A stretch of 45,032 nucleotides of DNA, from contig UBJO01000068.1 of the NCBI GenBank assembly GCA_900465665.1, forward strand, positions 1-45,032, given 5' to 3'. The notes under the pieces were generated by a model. That model had not been told where the DNA came from. It saw nothing but the letters and a program-made list of their open reading frames with translations, and ran no database searches. How positions within the stretch are numbered: the first letter of the stretch is position 1; the number at the start of each line of letters is the position of its first letter. This DNA comes from Hyphomicrobiales bacterium (GTDB taxonomy: Bacteria > Pseudomonadota > Alphaproteobacteria > Rhizobiales > Rhizobiaceae). The position numbers were made by a program, and so were the translations under genes. Of the stretch, positions 26,101 to 33,534 are shown one piece after another.

Positions 26101-26151
26101 GTCGAGGGATTGATGCCGTTCCAGGTGAAGAGCTGGCGGATTTCGCGATAA
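23131..26151 (+). CDS. Alpha-mannosidase, glycoside hydrolase family 38 (1006 aa)
   Basis: This large cytoplasmic enzyme releases alpha-linked mannose. The N-terminal beta-rich region (1 to about 240) precedes the catalytic alpha/beta barrel, which opens with TGHAHIDLAWLWPYRE: metal ligands His254 and Asp256. The catalytic nucleophile is Asp366 in CWLPDCFGFS. A helical three-helix region with KNEFHDILPGSSIAEVY follows, and the rest is the C-terminal beta-sandwich. No signal peptide is present, so intact oligosaccharides would be imported first. Length fits bacterial and fungal class III (Ams1-like) GH38 enzymes. ATG 23131 lies seven bases after AGGA and is preferred over 23125. It is encoded with the importer, so mannosides are the likely imported substrate. 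Confidence 0.95.
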   Translation: MSLTLAQRLDRIRVRMSELEHWRARETVQISDWTFDGEPIAIGAAWPRKDGTVSFTASARVPEHWPVEEARLSLNLGGESLITITDEAGNETRLGLDPYHQEFRLTSRRIKISSETVARLPFGEPVRAPRLERANLLWLDGPVDRLWLLLRQISEAVDTLEGHEVIPHLIDIAEAAMRGLDWPSSTAAYIARMSPSVGQQKIWQLPELETAPEGLNQGQRASVVAAYDTLIKELKQLRERFPPQGEIALTGHAHIDLAWLWPYRETRRKMRRTFHTALSLMEQSSDFRFNQSTAHYYNQIAEDDPELLKRIVERVKEGQWETLGGMWVEPDTNMPTGESLSRQILYGQRYFEKTFGVRHTVCWLPDCFGFSGALPQLLRQGGMKSFFTIKVNWSETNKFPADLFWWEGLDGSRVLTHTFDNPMHGYNGFVQPDCFVPTWRNFQQKDKHETTLLAVGYGDGGGGVTPEMIAREEQLRAFPALPAARWTKVHDFFEGAHKSATEKELTTWQGEIYLELHRATLTSQSVVKRLHRKAERSLITAETLAGLAHLMGGDKPASLENEWRVVLKNEFHDILPGSSIAEVYADSAEELDGVIADGQAAQASALAAIAKQLPSGSGSNVLVVNPSLDERPVRLTLADGSHVSSHDSIAPLAIAVIDIASLKAQPGLSASSSHLENDTLKVTLAKDGSIASILHKPSGREALEGAGNRLFVYPADKPRNWDAWDVEEDYAARGEEITALDSIELIENTAHRAAIKIVRTWRHSRITQILSLGANARRLDIQTELDWHDRRAFLRTLTDVAVRNARATCECAYGVVERPTHSNTSWDAAMFEAPAHRFADLSEPGFGVAILNDAKYGHSIRGNVLGLSLLRSPIYPDPLADEGLQSFTYSLMPHEGSWYEGGVREEADDLNQPLLAMAVSDRAVGAWQPIKTEGIDAALSAVKPCEDGDGLILRVYEPAGRRGAFGLTLPQGWRNEGTVSILEEPMRDVPVEGLMPFQVKSWRISR

Positions 26152-26172
26152 GTCGACGTCAACGGATGGTCG

Positions 26173-26199
26173 GAGCCCGGCCACGCAGTGGCTGGGCTC
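26173..26199 (+). terminator. Terminator after the alpha-mannosidase gene
   Basis: GAGCCCGGCCAC and GTGGCTGGGCTC form a 12-bp stem (one G-T pair, 3-base loop), followed by TTTCCGTTT. It separates the importer/mannosidase unit from the ROK regulator gene. Confidence 0.8.
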
Positions 26200-26217
26200 T
26201 TTCCGTTTACGACACAA

Positions 26218-26237
26218 TGACTTAGACTCGATAGATC
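26218..26237 (+). promoter_or_regulatory. Promoter/operator-like motif upstream of the ROK gene
   Basis: TGACTTAGACTCGATAGATC closely resembles TGACTTA-ATCTAGTCGATGGATC at 19857-19879 over the -10 of the importer promoter, apart from a 3-base gap. A shared site in front of the regulator and its likely target suggests ROK binding or a common promoter type. Confidence 0.4.
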
Positions 26238-26283
26238 TTGTGGCGGTTCAACATACCAGACACCTAAGGGGAGAAGACGGAAG

Positions 26284-27546
26284 TTGCAGGTTTCGGGCTC
26301 CAATCCTGAGCAGGCCGCGGCGGCCAATCGGGCCATGATCCTGAGGGCGATCCATCGCGGCGGGCCGATTTCGCGCACCGAACTCGCGGCGCGATCGCGG
26401 CTGACCAAACAGGCCGTGACGCGGATCGTCGAGCGACTACTCGACGAGGGTCTCGTCATGGAGGCACGGCGCAGGCATGGCTTACGCGGGCAGCCAGCGA
26501 TCGAACTGGAGATCGATCCGGAAGGCGTGTTTTCGATCGGCGCCAATATCGACCGCGATCACCTCACCATCGTCGCTGTCGACGCTGGCGGTACAGTGCG
26601 CGGCCGCATTCATCACGAAGCGCGCTTTCTGCTGCCGGATGATTTCGTAGCGCTGATGGCCGATGCGCTCTCTTCGTTCCGAAGGCGCAAGGTCATCGAG
26701 GAAAGCCGGCTGACCGGGATCGGACTCGCTATCCCGGACTGGCTAGGCGAAGTGCCCGTCATCGGCTTTCCGCCGGAATACCGACGCTGGAGCGGCTATG
26801 ACGTGCGCGGCGCGCTGGAGGCGATCTCCGATCACCCCGTGTTCATCGACAATGATGCGAATGCCGCGGCTCTGGGGGAGATCGAATACGGGCTTGGCAC
26901 CGAGATCGGCAGCTTCTTCTACATCCTGGCGAATGCCTGCCTGGGCGGCAGTCTTGTGATCGATGGCATCCGCCACAAGGGCGCCAGCGGGATCGGCGGC
27001 GAGATCGGCTGGCTGCCGGTACTGTTCGACGATGGCCCGTTTGCCGGCAGCACCCAGCCGCTCGGCGAAATGTTCTCGCTCTTCATTCTGCTCGACCACC
27101 TGAAACGCAATGGCGTCGAAGCATCCACGCCCGCCGACCTGCTGACGCTGGATCCAAGCGGGCGTGCGATCGTCAGCGCATGGCTGCGCAAGGTCAGCGT
27201 CAAGATCGCGCAGGCGATCGTTCATATCGGTATGATCGTCGATCCCGAAGGTGTTCTGATTGGCGGCCGTTTTCCCGTCCGCATCATCGATGAGCTGCTG
27301 CTCTACGTTCACGAGGAGATCGGCCGCCTCGGCGCCAAGGCGCCGTCGCTGCATCGTGCGGCCGGCTCCGAGGATGCGGCGGCACTCGGCGCGGCGGCCA
27401 TTCCGCTAGCGCATCGTCTTGGGCTGCCATCGGCCGAACCGGCGCAGCGGTTCCGCAATCCGATCGGTGGTCTCGCGAACAGTCTGGAGAGATGGCCGCA
27501 GTCTTGGCCGGCTGACGCTCTCAGGCGGGAAACAGCGTCTCGTTGA
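26284..27546 (+). CDS. ROK family transcriptional regulator (420 aa)
   Basis: An N-terminal MarR-like winged helix (MILRAIHRGGPISRTELA, then LTKQAVTRIVERLLDEGLV) is joined to a ROK sugar-kinase-like domain (IGANIDRDHLTIVAVDAGG, and DNDANAAALGEIEYGLG). NagC/XylR-type members repress sugar genes and release DNA when sugar binds. The Cys-rich zinc motif of classical ROK proteins (CxCGxxGC) is missing. The frame opens at a TTG at 26284, with GGAG ten bases upstream, so the start is not certain. It lies 132 bases after the alpha-mannosidase gene on the same strand and probably controls that operon. Its 3' end overlaps the convergent ROK gene by 26 bases. Confidence 0.88.
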   Translation: MQVSGSNPEQAAAANRAMILRAIHRGGPISRTELAARSRLTKQAVTRIVERLLDEGLVMEARRRHGLRGQPAIELEIDPEGVFSIGANIDRDHLTIVAVDAGGTVRGRIHHEARFLLPDDFVALMADALSSFRRRKVIEESRLTGIGLAIPDWLGEVPVIGFPPEYRRWSGYDVRGALEAISDHPVFIDNDANAAALGEIEYGLGTEIGSFFYILANACLGGSLVIDGIRHKGASGIGGEIGWLPVLFDDGPFAGSTQPLGEMFSLFILLDHLKRNGVEASTPADLLTLDPSGRAIVSAWLRKVSVKIAQAIVHIGMIVDPEGVLIGGRFPVRIIDELLLYVHEEIGRLGAKAPSLHRAAGSEDAAALGAAAIPLAHRLGLPSAEPAQRFRNPIGGLANSLERWPQSWPADALRRETASR

Positions 27547-28594
27547 AAGGCCGAAGGGCAGCGCCCAGCACCACGCCGTCTTTCGGGTGGGTCGCCGGCT
27601 GCACCACCGGGATCCAAGGGGCGATCACCAGATCGCGGATTTTCTCTTCCCGCTCCCGCGCCATGCGCGATATCACGGCCGCCAGAATGTCATCGGGCAA
27701 CGATCCGCCAATGAGGATCGCGCCCGGCGCGATGAAGCCGGAGATCGCCAGAACCGCTTCGTGAAGGTGGCGCGCGGCAACGGTGACCCAGGCATCCGCC
27801 GAAGCGTGTCCGGCCGCCATGTGACGCTCAAGCGAGGACAACGTCGCAACCTCGTTCAGCGTCGCGCCATCCACGCCCGATCGCATGTCGCCGATCTGGC
27901 CGGCGAGCCCATGAATGCCGCGAAATGGTCGGCCGCCGATAAGAAGTCCGGCACGTACAGTATCGTCGATCAGGATCGTGACCAGCCCGCCTTCCGGATC
28001 GCCGATCCCGAGCGCGTGCTCCGCGCCGATCGCCGCCTCGCTGTCATCGAGAACGTAGAGCGAGCCCACCATCTCGCCAACGCTGTCCTCAAGCGTTGCG
28101 CGATCGATGGAGACTCCGGGCGCAAGCGCGACGCCACAGCCGACGAGCTTGCCCGGCGCCATTGGCCGGATTCTCTCAATAGCCTCGCCGACCTCGTCGA
28201 TATGAGTGAAGCCCTTCCTCGCGCGGATCGCACAGTAAAGGTCGATGACGACGATCTCCCCTCCGTCCGGAGCTATCGAGATTCCGAGCGAGCAGGCCGC
28301 GTCGGGACAGAGCGCGAACTCCAGCGCCGCGTAGCGCGTCGTGCTGGCACGCTTGCGTCCGGCGACCAGGCCTGAAGTCGCCAGGCGCTGCACGATCCCT
28401 GAGATCGCCGGTTCCGTGAGCCCGAGGCGCCGTGATAATTCCTGCCGGGTCAGCGGGCCGAAGCGGCGCAGAAGACCGAGCGTCGTTCGCGAGTTGTGAT
28501 CGGCGATGTCGACGGGGCTGATGCCGGGACGTGCGTCCGACGGATCGCGCGCCCTCGGCGAGCCGGAAACTGAAAGCCGCCGCGCCGTCTTCAA
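27521..28594 (-). CDS. Second ROK family regulator (357 aa)
   Basis: The winged helix is in TTLGLLRRFGPLTRQELSRR and LGLTEPAISGIVQRLATSGLV. The ROK domain has SLGISIAPDGGEIVVIDL and LDDSEAAIGAEHALGIG. The usual DNDxN active-site motif is altered to DDSEA and the zinc Cys motif is absent, so it is a DNA-binding sensor rather than a kinase. The frame extends to a TTG at 28681. A TTG at 28594, eight bases after AAGGA, is better supported and gives a protein starting MKTARRLSVSG. It is convergent with the first ROK gene and monocistronic as seen. Its targets are unknown; the mannoside genes are candidates. Confidence 0.8.
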   Translation of the reverse strand: MKTARRLSVSGSPRARDPSDARPGISPVDIADHNSRTTLGLLRRFGPLTRQELSRRLGLTEPAISGIVQRLATSGLVAGRKRASTTRYAALEFALCPDAACSLGISIAPDGGEIVVIDLYCAIRARKGFTHIDEVGEAIERIRPMAPGKLVGCGVALAPGVSIDRATLEDSVGEMVGSLYVLDDSEAAIGAEHALGIGDPEGGLVTILIDDTVRAGLLIGGRPFRGIHGLAGQIGDMRSGVDGATLNEVATLSSLERHMAAGHASADAWVTVAARHLHEAVLAISGFIAPGAILIGGSLPDDILAAVISRMAREREEKIRDLVIAPWIPVVQPATHPKDGVVLGAALRPFNETLFPA

Positions 28595-28997
28595 CCGCGA
28601 AATCCTTGAACCATGTTCTTGGCGCAGGTCACCAACAGCCTCCCTCGTATGCGCAATCCAGTCCGTTGAAATATCGCGCAATTTTCAATGCGCAGCAAGA
28701 AAGCCGCCATCAATATGCCTCCCGACGTCGGAAAAATGTCGAGCAGAGCGCGGCAACTCGCCGCTTTTGACGAAAAGAAAGGTGAGAGGCCTTGTTGTTT
28801 CCATAGTCGGCTCATAGATGAGCTTCCCAAACGACCACTCATTTTTTAAGGGTTTTCTGGTTTAGTCTTTGCGACTGGACTGGTGCGCACCCCGAGAATG
28901 TCAGTGGTCTGCCGCCCACCATCGTCCGTAAAGATCGACATGGCCCATCGACAAGGGCCGGTCGTCGCATTCCGATTTTCTGCCAGGGTCACGAACA
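28595..28997. other. Non-coding divergent region
   Basis: About 400 bases between the divergent ROK gene and the membrane-hydrolase gene. Only frame shadows are open in it. An AT-rich stretch around 28840-28870 may hold a promoter. I see no strong hairpin, repeat or RNA gene. Confidence 0.5.
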
Positions 28998-30173
28998 TTG
29001 AGTCAAAGAGCTGCCATCAACCCCGTGGCCAATCCGCTGGTGGAAAAACGCGTCGTTCTGCATTTCCCCGGTTTCGAGCCGCTCGATTCAAAAGCCCACC
29101 ATGCGCGCTATGCGCGGTCCGCCAAGCTGAGCGCCAAGGCCTGGAATCTCGACCTCGATGTCGGCGCCTACAAGGATGGTGGTTCCTTCGACGTCAACTG
29201 TGGCTCGCAGGGGGAGAGAACGTCGAGCCGCGTTTTCGTCTTCGACCACAACGAGCTCGTGCGCAAATATAGCAACAAGAGCCTTTTAAAGCGCCTCGCC
29301 TCCGGCTATGCCAGCGCCGCCAGCGTCATCCTCCAGGGCGGTTTTGTCGGCTATTTCCGGCATGCCTGGCGGTTCGGCCTGTTCTTCGTGTTCCCGTTCG
29401 CGCTGGTTCTGCTGGCACTTCTCGTCAGCGCCACGATCGCGGCTGCTCCTCATATTCTCGGCCTTCAGCGCTGGAACTTCCTCTGGACCGTGCTGCTTGG
29501 CGTGATGTTCTTCCGCTTCGTCTTACTGCCCTTCGCCGCAAGGTTCCACACGCTGCATCTTTTCGCGGACTGGGATCTGGCTGTGGCGCTGGCCAAACTC
29601 GACGACCCCGCCATCGTACAATGGCTCGACCGCTGCAAGGCGCGGGTGCGCGACGCGTTGCGCGAGGATGCAGATGAGTATCTGATCACCTCGCACAGCA
29701 TGGGATCGAGCGTCGCCAGCCATGTCATCGGCATGCTGGTCGAGGAAGAGCCCGCGCTTTTCGCCAACAAGCAGGTGGTCTTCGTGACACTCGGCGGCGC
29801 CATCCTGCAGTGCGCCTTGCTGCGGCCGGCGAAGAGCCTACGGGCACGGGTTGGCGCGATCGCGCGCACGCGCCAGATCTTCTGGCTGGAAATCCACTGT
29901 CTGACCGACGTGATCCATTTCTACAAGTCGCGCGTCGTGGCGCTTTGCGGGCACGCCGATGCGCCGCAGGCCTCGATTGCCACGATCCGCATGCGCCACA
30001 TGCTGACGGGCGAACACTATCGCAAGATCCGTCGCGATTTCCTGCGCGTGCATCGGCAATACGTGCTGGGCTCCGATCTGCGCTCCGCCTTCGACTTCAC
30101 GCTGATGACCGCCGGCCCGCTTCCCGCCGCCTCCTTCGCCGACTTCGACCAGGACTGGATGCCGAAGGCGTAA
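28998..30173 (+). CDS. Membrane protein with alpha/beta-hydrolase-like motif (391 aa)
   Basis: I do not recognise a named family. Residues 20-30 (VLHFPGFEPLD) resemble an oxyanion-region strand of alpha/beta hydrolases. Two membrane segments lie at about 126-150 and 160-180. The C-terminal half has LITSHSMGSSVASHVIG with a candidate nucleophile Ser234 in an SxSxG setting (usual form GxSxG). Further on are the strand VVFVTLGGAI and a possible Asp/His region. A membrane-anchored esterase or lipase-like protein is the best guess. The start is a TTG at 28998 without a strong ribosome binding site; GTG codons at 29025 and 29040 are alternatives. It is convergent with the betaine importer operon. 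Confidence 0.6.
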   Translation: MSQRAAINPVANPLVEKRVVLHFPGFEPLDSKAHHARYARSAKLSAKAWNLDLDVGAYKDGGSFDVNCGSQGERTSSRVFVFDHNELVRKYSNKSLLKRLASGYASAASVILQGGFVGYFRHAWRFGLFFVFPFALVLLALLVSATIAAAPHILGLQRWNFLWTVLLGVMFFRFVLLPFAARFHTLHLFADWDLAVALAKLDDPAIVQWLDRCKARVRDALREDADEYLITSHSMGSSVASHVIGMLVEEEPALFANKQVVFVTLGGAILQCALLRPAKSLRARVGAIARTRQIFWLEIHCLTDVIHFYKSRVVALCGHADAPQASIATIRMRHMLTGEHYRKIRRDFLRVHRQYVLGSDLRSAFDFTLMTAGPLPAASFADFDQDWMPKA

Positions 30174-30193
30174 CCACTTGCCTTGAAAGAGAA

Positions 30194-30225
30194 ATGCGCG
30201 GCCGAGACTTTGTCCGACCGCGCAT
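30194..30225. terminator. Hairpin between convergent genes
   Basis: ATGCGCGG and CCGCGCAT (8-bp stem) enclose a 16-base loop that can pair further internally (GAC/GTC). It lies between the convergent membrane-protein and proV-type genes and probably acts as a terminator. Confidence 0.55.
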
Positions 30226-30260
30226 GCTTCAAGCTCTATTCGACGCTGTTTGCCCGCCGA

Positions 30261-31346
30261 TCACGGGATCGCCTGCATCGCCTCCGCCACGGCCGCAGGC
30301 GACGCCGCTTGCGATGTACCCGGCTCCTGACCGACGAGGCAGCGGATCAGCTCGCCCATGCTGACGCTGCCGATCTCCTGACCGTTTCCAGACACGACAG
30401 CGGCTGAGGATGCGTTGGCGGCCGACAGCTGCCGCAGGGCTTCCTCGACGGTTGTGCCAGTGGGAATGCGAACGCCGGACTTCATCGACGCTGACGACGG
30501 CGCCATGATCGCATCGATGTGGATCACCCTGGCGCGGTTCACCTCCTTGACGAAGGCGGTGATGTACTCGTCGGCCGGCCTGAGCACGATATCGGCCGAG
30601 GTACCCTGCTGGATCACCTCGCCGTCTCTCAGGATGGCGATGCGGTCACCGAGCCGCAGTGCTTCGTCGAGGTCGTGCGTGATGAAGACCACGGTCTTCT
30701 TCAGCTCCTTCTGCAGATCGAGCAGTACCGTCTGCATGTCGACGCGGATCAATGGATCGAGCGCCGAATAGGCCTCGTCCATCAGCAGGATTTCGGCGTC
30801 GTTGGTCAGCGCACGGGCAAGGCCGACACGCTGCTGCATGCCGCCCGAGAGCTGATTAGGGTAGTGATTGGAGAAGCCGTCAAGACCGACGCGCTTGATC
30901 CAGTGTTGCGCGCGCTCCTCGCGCTCGCCCTTCCCCACGCCTTGGATTTCAAGGCCGTAGACGGCGTTCTGCAACACGTTTCGATGCGGCAGCAGGCCGA
31001 ACTTCTGGAAGACCATCGCGGTCTTCTTCTGGCGGAACTGGCGCAGCTGCTCCTTGTCCATGCGACAGACATCGACATCGCCGTAACGAACCTCGCCCGA
31101 AGTCGGGTCAATCAGGCGGTTGATGTGACGGATCAGCGTGGATTTGCCGGAGCCCGACAACCCCATGATGACGGTGATACCGCCGCCGGGGATAGTGATG
31201 TTGATGTCCTTCAGACCGAGGACATGACCGTGTTCCCGGTTGAGCTCGGTCTTCGACATGCCTCGCATGACGGGCTCGACGAAATCGCGAGCGCGTGGGC
31301 CGAAGATCTTGTAAAGGCTGCGAATATCGATCGACTGGCTAGCCAT
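30261..31346 (-). CDS. proV: Betaine/proline ABC importer ATPase, ProV/OpuAA type (361 aa)
   Basis: This is a nucleotide-binding subunit of a quaternary-amine importer. The N-terminal extension before Walker A (LYKIFGPRARDFVEPVMRGM) is the hallmark of ProV, OpuAA and ChoV. Walker A GLSGSGKST is at 62-70, the signature is LSGGMQQRVGLARAL, and Walker B is ILLMDEAYSALDPLIR. From about residue 275 there are CBS-like regulatory sequences (VIHIDAIMAPSS, GNGQEIGSVSMGELIRCLVG). The ATG at 31346 is inside the end of the permease gene (8-base overlap). Longer in-frame starts exist but are shadows of the permease. Glycine betaine, proline betaine or choline are possible substrates. Confidence 0.92.
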   Translation of the reverse strand: MASQSIDIRSLYKIFGPRARDFVEPVMRGMSKTELNREHGHVLGLKDINITIPGGGITVIMGLSGSGKSTLIRHINRLIDPTSGEVRYGDVDVCRMDKEQLRQFRQKKTAMVFQKFGLLPHRNVLQNAVYGLEIQGVGKGEREERAQHWIKRVGLDGFSNHYPNQLSGGMQQRVGLARALTNDAEILLMDEAYSALDPLIRVDMQTVLLDLQKELKKTVVFITHDLDEALRLGDRIAILRDGEVIQQGTSADIVLRPADEYITAFVKEVNRARVIHIDAIMAPSSASMKSGVRIPTGTTVEEALRQLSAANASSAAVVSGNGQEIGSVSMGELIRCLVGQEPGTSQAASPAAVAEAMQAIP

Positions 31347-32226
31347 GGACGACCTCCCGGTGCTTCTGCAGACGCAGACCGTAAGCCTGGCTGATGCGGT
31401 CGAAGATGATGGCGATGCCGACGATGGCGAGGCCATTGAAGACGCCGAGGGTGAAATACTGATTGGCGATGGCCTTCAACACCGGCTGGCCGAGACCCTG
31501 CACGCCGATCATCGAGGCGATGACCACCATGGCAAGCGCCATCATGATCGTCTGGTTGATGCCGGCCATGATCGTCGGCAGCGCCAGCGGCAGCTGGACG
31601 TTACGCAGCTTCTGCCAGCTCGACGAGCCGAACGCGTCGGCTGCCTCGAGCACATCGCGATCGACCATGCGGATGCCCAGATTGGTCAGTCTAATCATCG
31701 GCGGCAAGGCATAGATGACGACGGCGATGACGCCGGGCACGCGGCCGATGCCGAGCAGCATGACGACGGGAATGAGATAGACGAAGCTCGGCATCGTCTG
31801 CATGACGTCGAGGATCGGGTTGACAATCTTCTGCAGCCGGTCCGAGCGCGACATGGCGATGCCGATCGGAATACCGATCGCGATCGAAAGCACAGTGCAG
31901 ACGAAGATCATCGAGACCGTCTTCATCGTGTCTTCCCACATGTCGAAATAGCCAATGAGCAGTAGCGTGACGATGCAGCCGACGACGATCCGCCAGCTGC
32001 GCGTCGCCAGCCACGCGATTGCGCCGATGAGCGCGATCACCAGCGGCCATGGCATGCCCGTCATCAGGCGTTCAGCCCAGATCAGAAAGCTTTGCAGCGG
32101 GCTGAACAGATTTTCGATACCGCTGCCATAGCCGCGGGTGAAGGCTCGAAAGCCTTCGTCCACGCTCTTTTTCAAGGCGCGCAGCATATCCTCGTCCATC
32201 GACGGAAATTTCCAGAGCCAATCCAT
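31339..32226 (-). CDS. proW: Betaine/proline ABC permease, ProW type (295 aa)
   Basis: This is an inner-membrane permease of the OpuA/ProU family. A cytoplasmic N-terminal helix region (MDEDMLRALKKSVDEGFRAF) precedes about six membrane helices. The family sequence SIAIGIPIGIAMSRSDRLQKIVNPILDVMQ is split across the second helix region, and the coupling segment reads VLEAADAFGSSSWQKLRNVQLPLALPT. The ATG at 32226 (MDWLWKFP) is placed six bases after GGGGA and is preferred over one at 32244. It works with the ATPase that overlaps its stop and the binding protein upstream. Confidence 0.92.
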   Translation of the reverse strand: MDWLWKFPSMDEDMLRALKKSVDEGFRAFTRGYGSGIENLFSPLQSFLIWAERLMTGMPWPLVIALIGAIAWLATRSWRIVVGCIVTLLLIGYFDMWEDTMKTVSMIFVCTVLSIAIGIPIGIAMSRSDRLQKIVNPILDVMQTMPSFVYLIPVVMLLGIGRVPGVIAVVIYALPPMIRLTNLGIRMVDRDVLEAADAFGSSSWQKLRNVQLPLALPTIMAGINQTIMMALAMVVIASMIGVQGLGQPVLKAIANQYFTLGVFNGLAIVGIAIIFDRISQAYGLRLQKHREVVHG

Positions 32227-32290
32227 GTCGGTTCCCCATGACAAAATCGGCGGCGGCGTTGATTATTGTTGGCCGTCTCGCCGGTGTGTA

Positions 32291-32324
32291 AGCGGGCGGC
32301 CATCCCGTAACCGGGCCGCCCGCT
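32291..32324 (-). other. Intercistronic hairpin between betaine-binding-protein and permease genes
   Basis: A perfect 11-bp inverted repeat (AGCGGGCGGCC / GGCCGCCCGCT) with a 12-base loop lies just after the binding-protein stop. As at 6361 and 21254, no T-tract follows, which suggests expression tuning. Confidence 0.7.
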
Positions 32325-32337
32325 GTCGATGCGGCGC

Positions 32338-33339
32338 TTAGAGCGAAGCCTTGATCTTGGCGGCAACCTCGGGTGAAACCCAGGTGGTCCACATCGCTTC
32401 GTTGTTCTTCAGGAAGTACTTCGCGCCTTCTTCGCCGCTTGCCTGGTTGTCCGACATCCAGGCAATCAGCTTGTTGACGGTGTCGTTGGTCCAGGCGCGC
32501 TTGTTGAGGTAGCCGACGACATCGGGGCCGGCGCGATCGGCGAAGGTCTTGGTGACCAGCGTCTCGACATTGTCGGCCGGCCATGCGTTTTCCTTCGGAT
32601 CGGCGCAATCGGCAACCGAGGTGCAACGCTTCCATTCGGCGGCGTCATATTCGGCGCCGTAGCCGAGCTTCACCATCTCGTACTTGCCGAGGAGCGCGGT
32701 CGGCGCCCAGTAGTAGCCGACCCATGGCTGCTTGGCTTCGTAGGCCTTGGCGATCGAGCCATCGAGGCCGGCGGCAGAGCCGGTGTCGACGAGCGTGAAG
32801 CCGGCCTTGTCGCCGCCGTAAGCCTTGAAGAGCTGCGCGGTCACGACCGTGCCGCCCCAGCCCTGCGGGCCGTTGAAGACGGCGCCCTTGCTCTTGTCTT
32901 CAGGCGCCGGGAAAAGCTCCGGATGCTTCATCAGGTCGGGGATCGTCTTCACATCAGGATGCGCGTCGGCGAAATACTTCGGAATCCACCAGCCCTGGAT
33001 GGCGCCATCGGAGAGGATCTTCGCCGCCTTGATGAACTTGCCGTCGGTCAGGCCGCGGTTGACGATCTCGGGCTGCAGGCTGACCCAGGCCTCGGGCGCG
33101 ATGTCGGGCTGGCCTTTCTCGGCCATGGAGGTGAGCGTCGGAACGGTATCGCCGACAACCAGTTCGGCCTTGCAGCCGTAGCCTGCCTCAAGGATCAGCT
33201 TGTCGATGTTTGCCGCCACTTCAGCGGACTGCCAGTTCATGTTGGCGATGGTGACATCACCACATTCGGCGGCGGATGCAGCACCGCCAAGGCCAAGCAG
33301 GCCGGTGGCGAGGACGGTGGAAGCCAAAAGCATTTTCAT
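32338..33339 (-). CDS. proX: Betaine/proline-type ABC substrate-binding protein, OpuAC family (333 aa)
   Basis: This is a periplasmic binding protein. Signal peptide MKMLLASTVLATGLLGLGGAASA is followed by ECGDVTIANMNWQSAEVAANI, the typical OpuAC opening. Several Trp/Tyr segments that could form a quaternary-amine box are present: PEAWVS, GWWIPKY and GYYWAP. Two cysteines near the middle (KRCTSVADCADP) may form a disulfide. The frame is open to 33492, but the ATG at 33339 begins the signal peptide and has GAGGGAAC upstream. It differs from the ChoX type as I remember it, so I would not call it choline-specific. The flavoenzyme upstream suggests a betaine, dimethylglycine or N-methylproline ligand. 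Confidence 0.87.
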   Translation of the reverse strand: MKMLLASTVLATGLLGLGGAASAAECGDVTIANMNWQSAEVAANIDKLILEAGYGCKAELVVGDTVPTLTSMAEKGQPDIAPEAWVSLQPEIVNRGLTDGKFIKAAKILSDGAIQGWWIPKYFADAHPDVKTIPDLMKHPELFPAPEDKSKGAVFNGPQGWGGTVVTAQLFKAYGGDKAGFTLVDTGSAAGLDGSIAKAYEAKQPWVGYYWAPTALLGKYEMVKLGYGAEYDAAEWKRCTSVADCADPKENAWPADNVETLVTKTFADRAGPDVVGYLNKRAWTNDTVNKLIAWMSDNQASGEEGAKYFLKNNEAMWTTWVSPEVAAKIKASL

Positions 33340-33432
33340 TTTCTTGTTCCCTCTGGTCGCGGTGCAACGTGAACCCGGGCGCCGGCAGCACCGCGTCCGC
33401 CAGCATCCCCATTGAGCCGTCATTGGCCCGGC

Positions 33433-33467
33433 ATGCGCCATTCCGATTGCGTCAAAAAATGGCGCAT
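33433..33467. promoter_or_regulatory. Inverted repeat upstream of the betaine importer
   Basis: ATGCGCCA (33433-33440) and TGGCGCAT (33460-33467) are perfect 8-base arms separated by 19 bases, about 95 bases upstream of the binding-protein ATG. The 195-base gap after the flavoenzyme gene probably holds a promoter, and this dyad is a candidate operator. Confidence 0.4.
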
Positions 33468-33534
33468 TGGAGCTTTCTTTCAATGTTCTCATGTAACGGC
33501 AGTCGCAATAAGATCATCCTTGTCGCAGCTGATC

